DNA of 64,000 nucleotides from Dipteris shenzhenensis (lineage: Eukaryota > Polypodiophyta > Polypodiopsida > Gleicheniales). Position numbers and translations under genes: made by a program. Under the pieces are notes generated by a model. That model saw nothing but the letters and a program-made list of their open reading frames with translations. It had not been told where the DNA came from and made no database searches. Below, piece by piece: positions 34,439-44,593 of the stretch (within the stretch, counting starts at the first letter, position 1; every line of letters starts with the position of its first letter). The stretch is from assembly GCA_047967505.1 (NCBI GenBank), contig CM106538.1; one strand, 5' to 3'.

Positions 34439-34793
34439 GTGTTGGAATCATCACCATAATTCATGGCAGTGTCCAATGTATGGTCAATAAGTGGGTTAGG
34501 GGCAATTTTCCCTCATTAGAGGTTTTTGCCACTAATGATAGTTAGGATCCCTAACTACAGTTAGTGGATATAATATGGTTTTGTGACTTAGACAAAACCT
34601 TCTCCCTTGTATGTTCATCTAATCTCATTCTATTCTGATGTTTTGCAGCTCTCTTCCTCTCTCTCTTGCATCCTTCGTTTCCTTCAACTCTATTAGATGA
34701 GTCCCCTCTCCTCTCACATACATTTGACTTTGGCACTCTTACGCATGCATGTTGTTTGACATTCCTCACTAGCCTTTCCCCGATCTCTCACAA
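34439..34793 (+). mobile_element. Copia 3' LTR
   Basis: It starts TGTTGGAATCATC right after the polypurine tract and probably ends at CTCACAACA, giving about 355 bp. A TATA-like word (GGATATAATATGG) lies inside. The right end is inferred from the TG...CA rule only, because the matching 5' LTR is not in the window. Confidence 0.5.
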
Positions 34794-34959
34794 CAGTTAC
34801 ATTGCCTCACCTCTTGCACGTTATTCACCGGCAATGGCTTGAAACAGATAATAAGGTCAAAGGATTGCATACGTGGCTATCACATACATCAGCGCACTAA
34901 GTGGACATCCTTGGCGAACCGAACAATGGAGAATCCAACTTTCAGAAATTTCCCAGGCA

Positions 34960-35350
34960 AAATACAGGTAACGTTACTGTCATTGTATATAACCAGTAAA
35001 TAACATGCTCCATTTTTGTGCCAAAATCCAAAGCTTGCATGGTTTGTGAAATGAAATCCCATTGAACTGTGTGAAAGGCTTTGGCAATATCAACTTATAG
35101 CAAGAGCACATCTTGCTCCATGTATTTGGCATATTCTATCCCAACATAGGCATTTGCAATATTATCAGTGGTATGCCTACGAGGAACAAAACCATATTGC
35201 GCAAGATGAAGGCCATCATGTAAATATCCTTTGATGCATTTTGGTTATGACCTTATAAATTATTGGCATAAGAGCGATAGGTCTCCAGTTAGCCAATGAT
35301 TCACATATCTCCTTTTTTGAAAGAAGCTTAAGAAGTCTTTTCTTCCATGA
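34960..35350 (-). pseudogene. LINE (L1-type) reverse transcriptase fragment
   Basis: On the minus strand NWRPIALMPIIYKVITK is followed, after a frameshift, by QYGFVPRRHTTDNIANAYVG and VDIAKAFHTVQWDFI. These match blocks 1-3 of plant non-LTR reverse transcriptases (NWRPI, GFVP-GR, D-x2-KA-x-D-x-V-x-W). The palm block with the catalytic Asp pair is missing. The fragment ends about 220 bases before the inverted 18S copy. Confidence 0.8.
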
Positions 35351-35570
35351 ATCTAGCATTTGTTGGTTTGCTAAGCACAATTGACCATTTGTAGCAAAGT
35401 GAGGATACCCTAATATGCGAGAATTAATTCAACCGTAAGACCATCCCATCCTGGAGACTTCCATCTACCACATGATTTAATTACATGTTAATAATTGACA
35501 TTAAATCTCAATTGTTGACATCTATAATGATCCCTCATCCTCTCTTACCATATTGACCATTTGTTTCTGG

Positions 35571-35613
35571 CAGAGTCATCGAAGTAACATCTGCCAATCG
35601 CTAGTCGGCATCA

Positions 35614-35650
<37 letters not shown>

Positions 35651-35708
35651 AAGCCCCCAACTTTTGTTCTTGATTAATGAAAACATCCTTGGAAAATGCT
35701 TTCTAGTA

Positions 35709-35742
<34 letters not shown>

Positions 35743-35932
35743 GACAATGAAATACGAATGCCCCCAACTATCCCTATTAATCATTACTCCGGTCCCGAAG
35801 ACACAATAGGACCAGAGTCCTATCACGTTATTCCATGCTAATATATTTAGAGCATAGGCTTGCTTTGAGCACTCTAATTTTTTCAAAGTAACATCGCTGA
35901 ATCCATGTCCTAGCCAACTAAGGCCAGGAGAA
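35571..35932 (-). rRNA. Inverted 18S rRNA fragment (pseudogene)
   Basis: On the minus strand this reads the central 18S region, from CTCCTGGCCTTAGTTGG through GTGAAATTCTTGGATTTATG to GATGACTCTGCC. The same region lies on the + strand at about 36036-36400, so the two form head-to-head arms. The arms differ by indels: this copy lacks three bases after ATTGTGT and keeps bases that the other has lost near GCCGACT. They have therefore diverged independently. Confidence 0.9.
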
Positions 35933-36267
35933 GTTGTTGCAGTTAAAAAGCTCATAGTTGGATCTCGGGGTGGGATGAGCGATCTGCCTCTTTTGGTGTG
36001 CACCGGTCGCTCCATTCTTTCTGTCGAGGACATGCTCTTGGCCTTAGTTGGCTGGGACGTGGATTCAGCAATGTTACTTTGAAAAAATTAGAGTGCTCAA
36101 AGCAAGCCTATGCTTTGAATACATTAGCACGGAATAACATGATAGGACTTTGGTCATATTGTGTTGGTCTTCGGGACCAGAGTAATAATTAATAGGGACA
36201 GTTGGGGGCATTCGTATTTCATTGTCAAAGGTGAAATTCTTGGATTTATGAAAGACAAACTAATGCA

Positions 36268-36303
<36 letters not shown>

Positions 36304-36304
36304 T

Positions 36305-36336
<32 letters not shown>

Positions 36337-36517
36337 ATCCTAGTCTCAACCATAAACGATGCCGACTTGGTGGATGTTAATGACTCTGCCAACACCTTAT
36401 GAGAAATCAAAGTTTTTGGGTTTCGGGGGGAGTATGGTCACAAGGCTGAAACTTAAAGGAATTGATGGAAGGGCACCACCAGGAGTGGAGCCTGCAGCTT
36501 AATTTGACTCAACACAG

Positions 36518-36556
<39 letters not shown>

Positions 36557-36841
36557 TTGAGAGCTCTTTCTTGATTTTATGGGTGGTGGTGCATGGCCGT
36601 TCTTAGTTGGTGGAGTGATTTGTCTAGTTAATTCCGTTAACGAATGAGACCTTAGCCTACTAACTAGTTACACGAAGGATCCTCTTCATGGCCAACTTCT
36701 TAGAGGGACTATGGCCGTCTAGGCCATGGAAGTTTGAGGCAATAACAGGTCTGTGATGCCCTTAGATGTTCTAGGCCGCATGCACACTACACTGATGAAT
36801 TCAACGAGTTTACCACCTGGACCGAGAGGCCCGGGTAATCT

Positions 36842-36877
<36 letters not shown>

Positions 36878-37056
36878 TATATTGATCTTCAATGAGGAAT
36901 TCCTAGTAAGCGCTAGTCATCAACTAGCGTTGGCTATGTCCCTGCCCTTTGTACACACTGCCCATCGCTCCTACCGATTGAAAGGTCTGGTGAAGTTTTC
37001 GGATTGGGGCAATGCCGGTGGTTCGCCGCCGGTGACGTTGTGAGAAGTTCATTAAG

Positions 37057-37096
<40 letters not shown>

Positions 37097-37124
37097 TGTA
37101 GGTGAACTTGCGAAAGGATCATTG
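35933..37124 (+). rRNA. 18S rRNA 3' two-thirds (pseudogene)
   Basis: It starts at TTGTTGCAGTTAAAAAGC (roughly base 600 of a normal 18S gene) and runs to the conserved 3' end, GGTGAACTTGCGAAAGGATC. Compared with the usual plant sequence it carries many CG-to-TG and CG-to-CA changes, for example GGTTTCTGTAGG for GGTTTCCGTAGG. There is a small deletion near 36362. The first third of the gene is missing, so it cannot make a normal rRNA. Confidence 0.93.
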
Positions 37125-37435
37125 ACACACATCCATGAGAAACACAGTGAACCGTGGACATAACGTTGAGGGGCCGTGCTCGGATGCACGACTATTAGCA
37201 CCACGCTCCCCGCTGGAGCCAAGCAAAAGTGGGCGTGGCATCTAATTGGGGCAGCCCATCAGCCGCACAACGGGGGTGGGGATCTTCCCCCGTTTGCCAT
37301 GCGGGCAGCCCTCCTCCTCCGTGCCTCGGTATGGGGCCACATGATAAACCTTCCGCCCCCTCATGGGGGGTGCGAGGCACTGAAGAAACGCAACGGTTTG
37401 ATCTCCCTCCCTCGTGGAGGACGTAACACAAGTAA
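37125..37435 (+). other. ITS1
   Basis: This spacer of about 310 bp between the 18S end and the 5.8S start is GC-rich, with paired CCCC/GGGG segments. It is much shorter than the ITS1 of pines, cycads or Ginkgo, which argues against a conifer-type host. Confidence 0.85.
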
Positions 37436-37592
37436 AAACGACTCTCAGCAACGGATATCTTAGCTCTTGCAACGATGAAGAATGCAGCGAAATGCGATAC
37501 ATAGTGTGAATTGCAGAATTCCGCGAATCATCGAGTCTTTGAACGCAACTTGTGCCCGCGGCTTTGTCCAAGGGCATGCCTATCTGAGTGTC
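37436..37592 (+). rRNA. 5.8S rRNA copy (decayed)
   Basis: All conserved blocks are present: ACTCTCAGCAACGGATATCT, GATGAAGAATGCAGCGAAAT, GAATTGCAGAATTC, ATCGAGTCTTTGAACGCA and the 3' GAGTGTC. Differences from typical plant 5.8S (TTAGCTCTTGC, AATGCAGC, CTTGTGCCC) are mostly transitions at former CpG sites. GAATTC in place of GAATCC is the form seen outside angiosperms. Confidence 0.93.
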
Positions 37593-37840
37593 CTCACCAC
37601 AACCACGCCCCTCACCCCTCCTCTTCGAGGGGGGCCGAGCGGCGAAGCTGGCTGTCCACGATGCCCCTCCAGGGTGGTGCGGTCGGCTGAAATGGATCGG
37701 TGGCACCGAGTGGTGAGGCGTCACAAGGGTGGTCCATCCCCTCGTGGGGCGGCAGTTTGCGGACGAATCGCTCGGAGGTATGCATGCTAAGATCAAGCTC
37801 GCGGGGGGTGCTGATGAGCTCCCCCCGGATTGGAACATGG
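37593..37840 (+). other. ITS2
   Basis: This GC-rich spacer of about 248 bp between 5.8S and 26S is of normal length for land plants. Long ORFs crossing it on either strand are not genes. Confidence 0.85.
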
Positions 37841-38180
37841 ACCTCAGATCAAGCAAGGCTACCCGCCGAGTTTAAGCATATCACTAAGCGGAGGAAAAGA
37901 AATTAACGAGGATTTCCCTAATAGCGGCGAGCGAACCGAAAAGAGCCCAGCTTGAGAATCGTGCAGCCTGGCCACATGAATTGTAGTCTGGAGAGGCGTC
38001 CTCTGCAACGGATTGGGCCTAAGTCCCCTAGAAAGGGGTGTCGGAGAGGGTGAGAGCCCTGTGAGCTCGGACCCTGTTGCTTCGCGAGGTGTTGTTGACG
38101 AGTCAGGCTATTTGGGAATGCAGACCCAAGCAGGTGGTAAATTCCATCCAAAGCTAAATACGGGCAAGAGACTGATAGCG

Positions 38181-38226
<46 letters not shown>

Positions 38227-39054
38227 TAAAAAGTGCTTGAAATTGCTGGGAGGGAAGCGAATGGAGGCTGTGGGTGCGCCCCGATGGCACGGGGCACTGG
38301 TCAGCGTAGGCCGATGCGACGGGACAAGAGCGAGCTTTAGATGGCCCGCCTATGTCATTGTGTCGATCGAGGCATGAAGCGTGCACTACTCGTGGAGGGC
38401 TTTACGCACCTGCGCGCTCGAGGCGCTATTGTTCTAGGCTTTCCATCTGACTCGTCTTGAAACACGGACCAAGGAGTCTAACATGTACATGAGCCAGTGG
38501 GTGGCAAACCCATGGAGGCGCAAGGAACCTGAGAGGTGGGATCCCCCTTGTAGGGTGCACCATCGATCGACCGTGATCTTCTATGAAAGGTTTGAGTGGG
38601 AGCATACCTACTAGGACCCGAAAGATGGTGAACTATGCCTGAGTAGGGCAAAGCCAGAGGAAACTCTAGTGGAGGCTCGTAGCAATACTGACATGCAAAT
38701 CGTTCGTCAGACTTGGGTATAGGGGCAAAAGACTAATTGAACCATCTAGTAGCTGGTTCTCTCCGAAGTTTCCCTCAGGATAGCTAGAGCTCGTTGCGCA
38801 GTTTTATCGGGTAAAGCGAATGATTAGAGGCATCGGGGGTGTAACACCCTCGACCTATTCTCAAACTTTAAATAGGTAAGTGGTTGGGGTTGCTCCGTTG
38901 AAACCCGGTGCAAAATCGGAGCTCCAAGTGGGCCATTTTTCGTAAATAGAACTGGCGATGCGGGATGAACCGAAAGCCGGGTTATGATGCCAAACTGTGT
39001 GCTAACCTAGATCCCACAAAGGGTGTTGATTGATTAAGAGAACAAGACGGTGGG
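37841..39054 (+). rRNA. 26S rRNA 5' third (pseudogene)
   Basis: It starts ACCTCAGATCAAGCAAGGCT and keeps the usual landmarks: GAGTTTAAGCATATCA, GGGAAAGATGAAAAGGAC, TCTTGAAACACGGACCAAGG, GTAGCTGGTTCTCTCCGAAG and ACAAAGGGTGTTG. It stops near GACGGTGGG, so about two-thirds of the gene is absent. CpG-type transitions are frequent. Confidence 0.92.
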
Positions 39055-39071
39055 CGTTTTGCATCCAACTA

Positions 39072-39118
39072 GGGTGCACCCGCAGCCTCCATTCGCTTCC
39101 CTCCTAGCAATTTCAAGC
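39072..39118 (-). rRNA. Inverted 26S rRNA fragment, 47 bp
   Basis: The minus strand reads GCTTGAAATTGCTAGGAGGG and on to GGAGGCTGCGGGTGC, matching 38235-38280 in the + strand copy with three or four differences. It begins 18 bases after the + strand 26S ends. Confidence 0.88.
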
Positions 39119-39710
39119 GGAGTAGGCTGAGAACTAGAAACTCAAAAACCGAAACCAGGCACTGTAGTGGCTCGTCTATGAGTTGTGAAAATGTCTCGAA
39201 TCTGAGTCTATTTGGCTGTCTCATACTGTGGCATCGGACGGGGCGTGGTCTCCTCGATCTCTGAACCCATTGAGCTATGTTCAGAGTGACCCCTCGTCTC
39301 GAGCGGTCCCCTCTGAGGAAAGCTGTGATAGGGCGAACCTCAATCGAGTGTGTTTTGGGCGGTCTTTGTGTCATGGGTGGCCTCTGTTGTCCTCTCTCGG
39401 TAATCCAGGCTACCCGCATAGCAGCTAGCTCCTCCTCCTCCCATTGGAGACTACCGAGGCTGGCTCTGGAGTCATCCAAATGACTAGCTGAGGGTGGGGC
39501 AGACACATGGTATGCTCGTATATCCACATGGTTTGGCAGACATAGGATTCAAATGGATAGGCTCCCCCCCTTTTAGTATAGTTTGGATGCACCTCCTGAG
39601 TCGATCCCGTGAGATGAGATTAACCATATCATACAGTTAGATCTTCTCCAGCTCCATACGTCTCGAGCTTGGGGGGGAGATCAAGAGCTCCCCATCAAGA
39701 CACAATTCTA
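39119..39710. other. Unassigned DNA after the rDNA island
   Basis: A 152-codon minus-strand ORF (39069-39527) reads through the inverted 26S fragment and has no recognisable domain. Its composition (Arg/Ser/Leu) is unremarkable. I do not call it a gene. Confidence 0.35.
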
Positions 39711-39712
39711 TC

Positions 39713-39967
39713 GTGACAATCCTGAATGTCTCAGAGGATGGATTCATCGTCAGACCCCTATATCTTGAGGACAGAAGAGTCTCACATGCATTGAGGATCG
39801 CCATTGGGCAAATGCGGGTTTCATCCCATCAGCTGAGGATTGAGACAAGGAGAGCAGCACAGATACCTAGAGAGCAGTGGACCTGCACGCTATGCACACT
39901 GGGAGTGGTTGAGATAGAGGAACACTTTCTTTGCACCTACCCAACCTATTACGAGATCCGGGGATGA
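39713..39967 (+). pseudogene. LINE-like C-terminal zinc-knuckle fragment
   Basis: The frame contains HALRIAIGQMRVSSHQLRIE, then PREQWTCTLCTLGVVEIEEH with FLCTYPTY. The pattern LR-x-ET, then C-x2-C, then E-x-EHFL, C and P-x-Y, is the usual C-terminal end of several non-LTR retrotransposon polymerases. No upstream polymerase is readable beside it. Confidence 0.5.
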
Positions 39968-40075
39968 TACCACTACCTCTATCAGGAGGGGAGTGGCTTC
40001 GGCCCATTATCATGCTTGATCCATTTCCATGACCCAGGTCTGCATTGGGCTCTACCTGCTTGAGATGTGCTGACA

Positions 40076-40339
40076 TAGGGAGACCTTACTACGATAGATC
40101 AGAGAGCAGCAGGAGGTGATCCTAGATCTCTCATGCCAGCCTTTAAATGCCTGCAACTCCTGTTGGTTGGGAACATTAGGAATAACTGGTTCTTGTTCAG
40201 CTCTAGTAATGAACTCCCAATGGCCTTTTCCCTTAAGGAAATTCGTCATTCTAAACTTCCATGCTTGGAAGTTGTTCTTGTTAAGCTTTTTAGTGAGAAT
40301 CTGTGAAAGAGCATCAGACGCCATTACAAAACACTGCAA
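40076..40339 (-). pseudogene. Copia gag N-terminus
   Basis: On the minus strand LTKKLNKNNFQAWKFRMTNF, followed by LKGKGHWEFI, is the DUF4219/UBN2-type start of a Copia gag. Homology ends around W-HERSR, where the LINE-like sequence takes over. The start codon is at about 40321 (MASDALSQ) or 40339. Confidence 0.7.
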
Positions 40340-40860
40340 AATATTATGTCACTGTAAAAAAACACAACTTCTGCCTCACAAGGGCAAATCTACAAAACTG
40401 ACAAAAGTGGTATTTGACCACACAGTCACTTCCTAGTGATGATTATGCATCAATAGGCAATAAGAATGATTCTGTCACTCCCAATATCTCTGCGCACAAG
40501 CATACGATGTAATTTTTATGATAACTTTTCACCGACCTGCAAAACAATGGTCGCATAGCAAAAATAGGGCACTTTCTTGAGTGCTTGCGGAAAACTTCCG
40601 CCACCAAAACGGGCCTCGAAATGGCCTTGAATCAATAAAATAATTTCACCTAGGGCTTTGCCCTTTCCCGTAGCATATACTACCCTTTCGCCACACCGCG
40701 AAGGGCGTCCCAATATGAGACAGTGCACTCTTGCACTTTCCAAATGTGCTACCTATAGAGAATTGCTCCCAAACTCGAAAAAAAAGGAAAGCAACACTGA
40801 TCCTCTTACTAGGACACCGCGAACTTGGTTTGCTATCTTGAGCTCCTTACCACGAACCAA

Positions 40861-41330
40861 GCTTTAATACCATGTGAAGAGAGTGGGAGAGAAGGAAGGA
40901 GTCTCACTTGCAACTTTCTCACATACACAATGGGGGAATATACACAAAGGTGGAGGCTGAAAATAGTTTTCCTCTTCTTAGTTGTGAAAGCCAAAAGAAC
41001 TCTAAGTACAAAAGAATAGGTGAACCCTATATGTGGGTCTCAAACCAAACTCAGCTAACTAAGGTGGCATACTAAATGAGCCACTAACTAGAGTACATAA
41101 AAGAAGAAGAAGAAGAGAAAAGCTTCAGTAGCTGCTTTTGTTTATTAGTGGGATGCCCCTGTTTATTAGTGGGACGCACTTGCATAATTATTATTATAAA
41201 ATTCAATTACAACTAATCTCCCATGCAGTGTTCAAATTGATAGATTGTCTCTCAATATTACACCAGTTGGCAATCATTACATCAGGAGATAATCTCGCAA
41301 AAAACAAACAAACCTTATAGCCTATTTATT
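40861..41330 (-). mobile_element. Primer site and probable 5' LTR of a Copia element
   Basis: The minus strand reads TGGTATTAAAGC (40872-40861), a decayed initiator-Met primer site. The LTR therefore lies to its right, and the leader and gag (40339-40076) to its left. The outer LTR end is not fixed because the other LTR is absent. A near-repeat of TGTTTATTAGTGGGA occurs at about 41138 and 41160. Confidence 0.5.
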
Positions 41331-41477
41331 AACTGCCCCATTGTTTGGTTGGCAGCCAGGTTAAAAGTCCCCCCTCCCCAACCCTACCAGTACTCCCCTT
41401 TTGATTCCTTCACTTTTTGGCCTGCCATATGTGGTAGCCTAAGTAAAGCCGATGGGATTTTGAAGAAGCTCTTTTTT

Positions 41478-41762
41478 CCATGGGATCAGGGTCAGGCATG
41501 GGGTGTTGGCAGGCACGGGGGGTGCTCGGGGTCGAGACGGTGCGGGTGCACGGGGTGTCGAGGGGTGCGACAGTGCGAGTGCGAGGGGCGGGGCATCGAG
41601 GGGTGCAATAGGGGGGACGATGGGGGTGCGCAGGCCATTGAGGGGCACAGGGGGATGGTGCAGGTGCGTGGTGCATCGGGGGTTGTGATGGGGGACGAGG
41701 TGGGTGCATGGGGCATCCGGGGCCAGGATGGTGTGGGTGCAGGGGGCGTCGGAGGGCACGAG
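41478..41762. repeat. GC-rich minisatellite, second array
   Basis: It has the same character as 32527-32945: words such as GGTGCGGGTGCACGGGG and GGGGCATCGAGGGGTGC repeated with drift, GC-rich on an AT-rich background. The Gly/Arg-rich and Pro/His-rich ORFs on the two strands are translations of the repeat. Confidence 0.75.
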
Positions 41763-41764
41763 CT

Positions 41765-42589
41765 AGGAAATTGTCCTAGACTTTACAAATGAAAGCCTTT
41801 AGGACACTTTAGGGCTTGGTGGAAAACCAACCCTCTAGAGGAAGTAAAAAAGAAGTCATGTGTACCACTTTTTAAGCAATGAAATTGGCTTGACATAGAT
41901 TATTCTCTTGAACCAAAATGATGTAAATCCGTCCAGTTATAGTACTCTGCTAGTCTCTACTTGGAAGGGATCTTAAGTTGATATGGTAGTCGTTCAGTTA
42001 TTGATCGATCCATCTTGTCAGGAGAAAATGGCTGAAGTTTCACCTTCATATGTCGAGTTTCTTATGAGAATTTCAAAATCATCACCAATTTCCAGAACTC
42101 TTGGGTTGAGAGCGGAAATAATTGTTTTGATATTTGATAGGATCAAGTCAGTAAGAAATCATGCTTGGTGACCAAGCTGAAGAAGTGAGTGGGATAAAAG
42201 AGATGCATGATGACATAAAGAGAGAGCTCAAGTGAGGCAAAATCAAAGTGTATTGAGATGAAGGAAGATCCTCCATTATATAGAGTGAGAGGAAAGTGTA
42301 GGCACCTCCCATATATTAGTGGTGGCAATCAGCCCTACATCATAGGAACTGGCTAAATCAAAGGAACCTCCCATGTGGGGGCCTTTGTACTTACATCATC
42401 ACACTAATGTCATAGACTAGACACCTCATAGCACTAGGTGTGCTTCTACTACACACACACACATGTGACTCCCCTAGATGCACACATGCACCTTAGAGTA
42501 GGCCTTGATCACACACTTATCCCGACATACCCCCCCTCAAGGGTTTGCCTCTTGCTATGTCAAGGATTCATCTAATCACATAGTTTCTC
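41765..42589. other. LTR-like intergenic DNA
   Basis: No gene. A TATA-like word (CATTATATAGAGTGAG, about 42274) and a terminal-type run, CATACCCCCCCTCAAGGG (42527-42544), suggest an isolated LTR, but no partner or primer site is seen. Confidence 0.3.
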
Positions 42590-42655
42590 ATGCCATCTCA
42601 TGGTGGTCACAAATGCCATCTCATGGTGGTCACAAATGCCATCTCATGGTGGTCA
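42590..42655. repeat. Three-copy 23-bp tandem repeat
   Basis: The unit, ATGCCATCTCATGGTGGTCA followed by CAA, occurs three times without mismatch (the third lacks the last three bases). It ends about 70 bases before the 18S fragment. Confidence 0.93.
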
Positions 42656-42723
42656 ATGATAAATCTATGGCTAAGACCTCATGCTAGTGCCCAAGGGTCA
42701 AGACTAAAATGGGATAGACCAAA

Positions 42724-42859
42724 CTTTCTTGATTCTATGGGTGGTGGTGCATGGCCGTTCTTAGTTGGTGGAGTGATTTGTCTGGTTAATTCCGTTAATG
42801 AACGAGACCTCAGCCTGCTAACTAGTTACACGAAGGATCCTCTTCGTGGCCAACTTCTA
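42724..42859 (+). rRNA. Lone 18S rRNA fragment, about 136 bp
   Basis: From CTTTCTTGATTCTATGGG to TGGCCAACTTCT this matches the 18S region also present at 36567-36703. It keeps some CpG sites lost in the larger copy (CTTCGTGGCC versus CTTCATGGCC). It is therefore not simply a copy of that damaged version. Confidence 0.9.
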
Positions 42860-43623
42860 GTCACAGTCGTGTGAAGGGAGATCCGCATGCCTAAACTGTC
42901 GAGGAAAGTGAGCGACATAAGTAGTAGCTCGTTGTGATCGAGAGGAAGTCCATGCATAAGCACTCGTCCAATATTCGTGGACCACCTCTTGTAATGCAAG
43001 CTTTTGATGAACAAAATCCCTCTGTCTTGCTCTTGTCTCCCATTTAGTGATTTTCCTGGGAAACGGATCAATGCTGGTGATGGAACGGAGTCAAGGTCTT
43101 CCATCAGTAGAAATATGTGGTTTTGCTTCAAATTGAATCCTTTGATGAGGTGTCTTCTAGATAGGATGTAACCAGGTGAAGTCCTCTCGTGGATCAGGTG
43201 TCTCCGAATGTCTCATTCCTAAACCAACATTTTACCGGGTAAAGGACATAGAAAGCACAAAGCAGAAGCTGCAACGAAGCACTTGGAGCGAGTTGAACGA
43301 AGGTCCATTGTGATTCTAAATCTGCAGAGCACTGCCTCACCCTCTTAAGTCACGCCTCGTCCCTGAACACCTTCACAAACTCTCGATCGCTTCCATTTCC
43401 ATACAGTTCATGTTCTGCAGCAGTCGAATCAACACCTTTATGTATACCGTAGCGACTGCTAAAATGTACTAAAGGAAGAACCATGAAAGAAAGAATGCCC
43501 CAATGGGGACCTGGGAATCCACAACGGAGCTGTTCATCACATTAGCGCCAGCTTGTAGGTACTGCCCGTCTTTCCTTTTATACTTGCACTCATAGCTACG
43601 TACTTACTTCATCCCCTGGTTCT
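42860..43623. other. Unassigned DNA
   Basis: A minus-strand open stretch at 42870-43131 (with IRFPGKSLNGRQEQDRGILF) looks coding-like, but I cannot place it in a family. The remainder holds nothing recognisable. Confidence 0.3.
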
Positions 43624-43628
43624 TTTCT

Positions 43629-43850
43629 TGAAGGACAAATTGATGTATGGATGTGTGCCTAAGGGCTAGGAGTGTGTGAGAATAGGTGTGCTAGAGTGGG
43701 TGTGATTGAGAGAATCAGGGAGTGATTATAGGATGTAAGGATTCTATCCTAAGATCATTGATGATGTCAAAGATGTATACTCTCTTGCCTATATATTGGG
43801 CATTCTCCATGAATAAAGTGTTCAATTTATGATCCATTGATGCTCCAAGA
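43629..43850 (+). repeat. 5' LTR of the gag-only element
   Basis: This LTR of 222 bp runs from TGAAGGACAAATTGATG to TGATGCTCCAAGA. It corresponds to the 3' LTR apart from a few substitutions, the missing CCTATGCTAGGA insert and the missing internal duplication. Confidence 0.88.
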
Positions 43851-44593
43851 GTATCAGAACTATTCCACCCTCCTTGAGCCTCCACCAGTGCCACCTCATC
43901 ATCTTCTTCAACCTCTCCACTTTCTTCCACATTTTGACCTCTTCTCTCCAGATTTTGCTTAGGCTTGTTGTCCTCCATCTCTAAAGTATTCCCTGCGCCC
44001 TCTGAGTCCAAGCTTCCTTGTGTTGGGACAAATCCCTGGCTAGGAGGAATTGACTAATTCTTGCCTCGTTTTCCCGTGCCAACATGCTTTCCAGTCACCA
44101 AAGATCTGCGCAATTCTCCACTTAGGAGCCACCATTCATCAAATGGCTCTAGTTGCTATTGGGTGACACTACAAGGAGCATGCTGATGAAGTTTTAGCAA
44201 CAATGCTCTAGTATACGAGGAGAATAGACACAAAAACTAGTCGAAAATAAGGGCTTCCATTCCACTAGAAAGCCCTTTGTTTTCTACTCTTGAAGTCTTC
44301 AATTGAGGCCTCCAACTTCAAACTATTCAATTTGGGGGTAATAGTGATCTTTGCTTCTACTGTGAACCATTGAACATGGTTAAGTGCTAGAATGTTTGAT
44401 TATTATGTCAGTAATCTTTGGGTTTTTGGATGCTTGCTCATTTGAAGTGATCTAAAGCATTTTTTAGCTTCACCTTTGGAGCACTGTCTTGAATTTGATA
44501 GTTTTTGGAAAGCTCATGATTCATTTATGATATATATTTTGAATTGAATGCTATCTTTGTAAGGGACTAGACACTGCCACATCAGTGGTAAGA

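Noticed and set aside
37242-37856. 204-codon minus-strand ORF
   Set aside because: It is the antisense of ITS1, 5.8S and ITS2; the long frame follows from GC-rich rDNA.
39069-39527. 152-codon minus-strand ORF after the rDNA
   Set aside because: It includes antisense 26S sequence at one end and has no recognised motif or splice context.
41410-41792. Gly- and Pro/His-rich ORFs up to 147 codons
   Set aside because: They coincide with the GC-rich minisatellite and carry its periodic composition.
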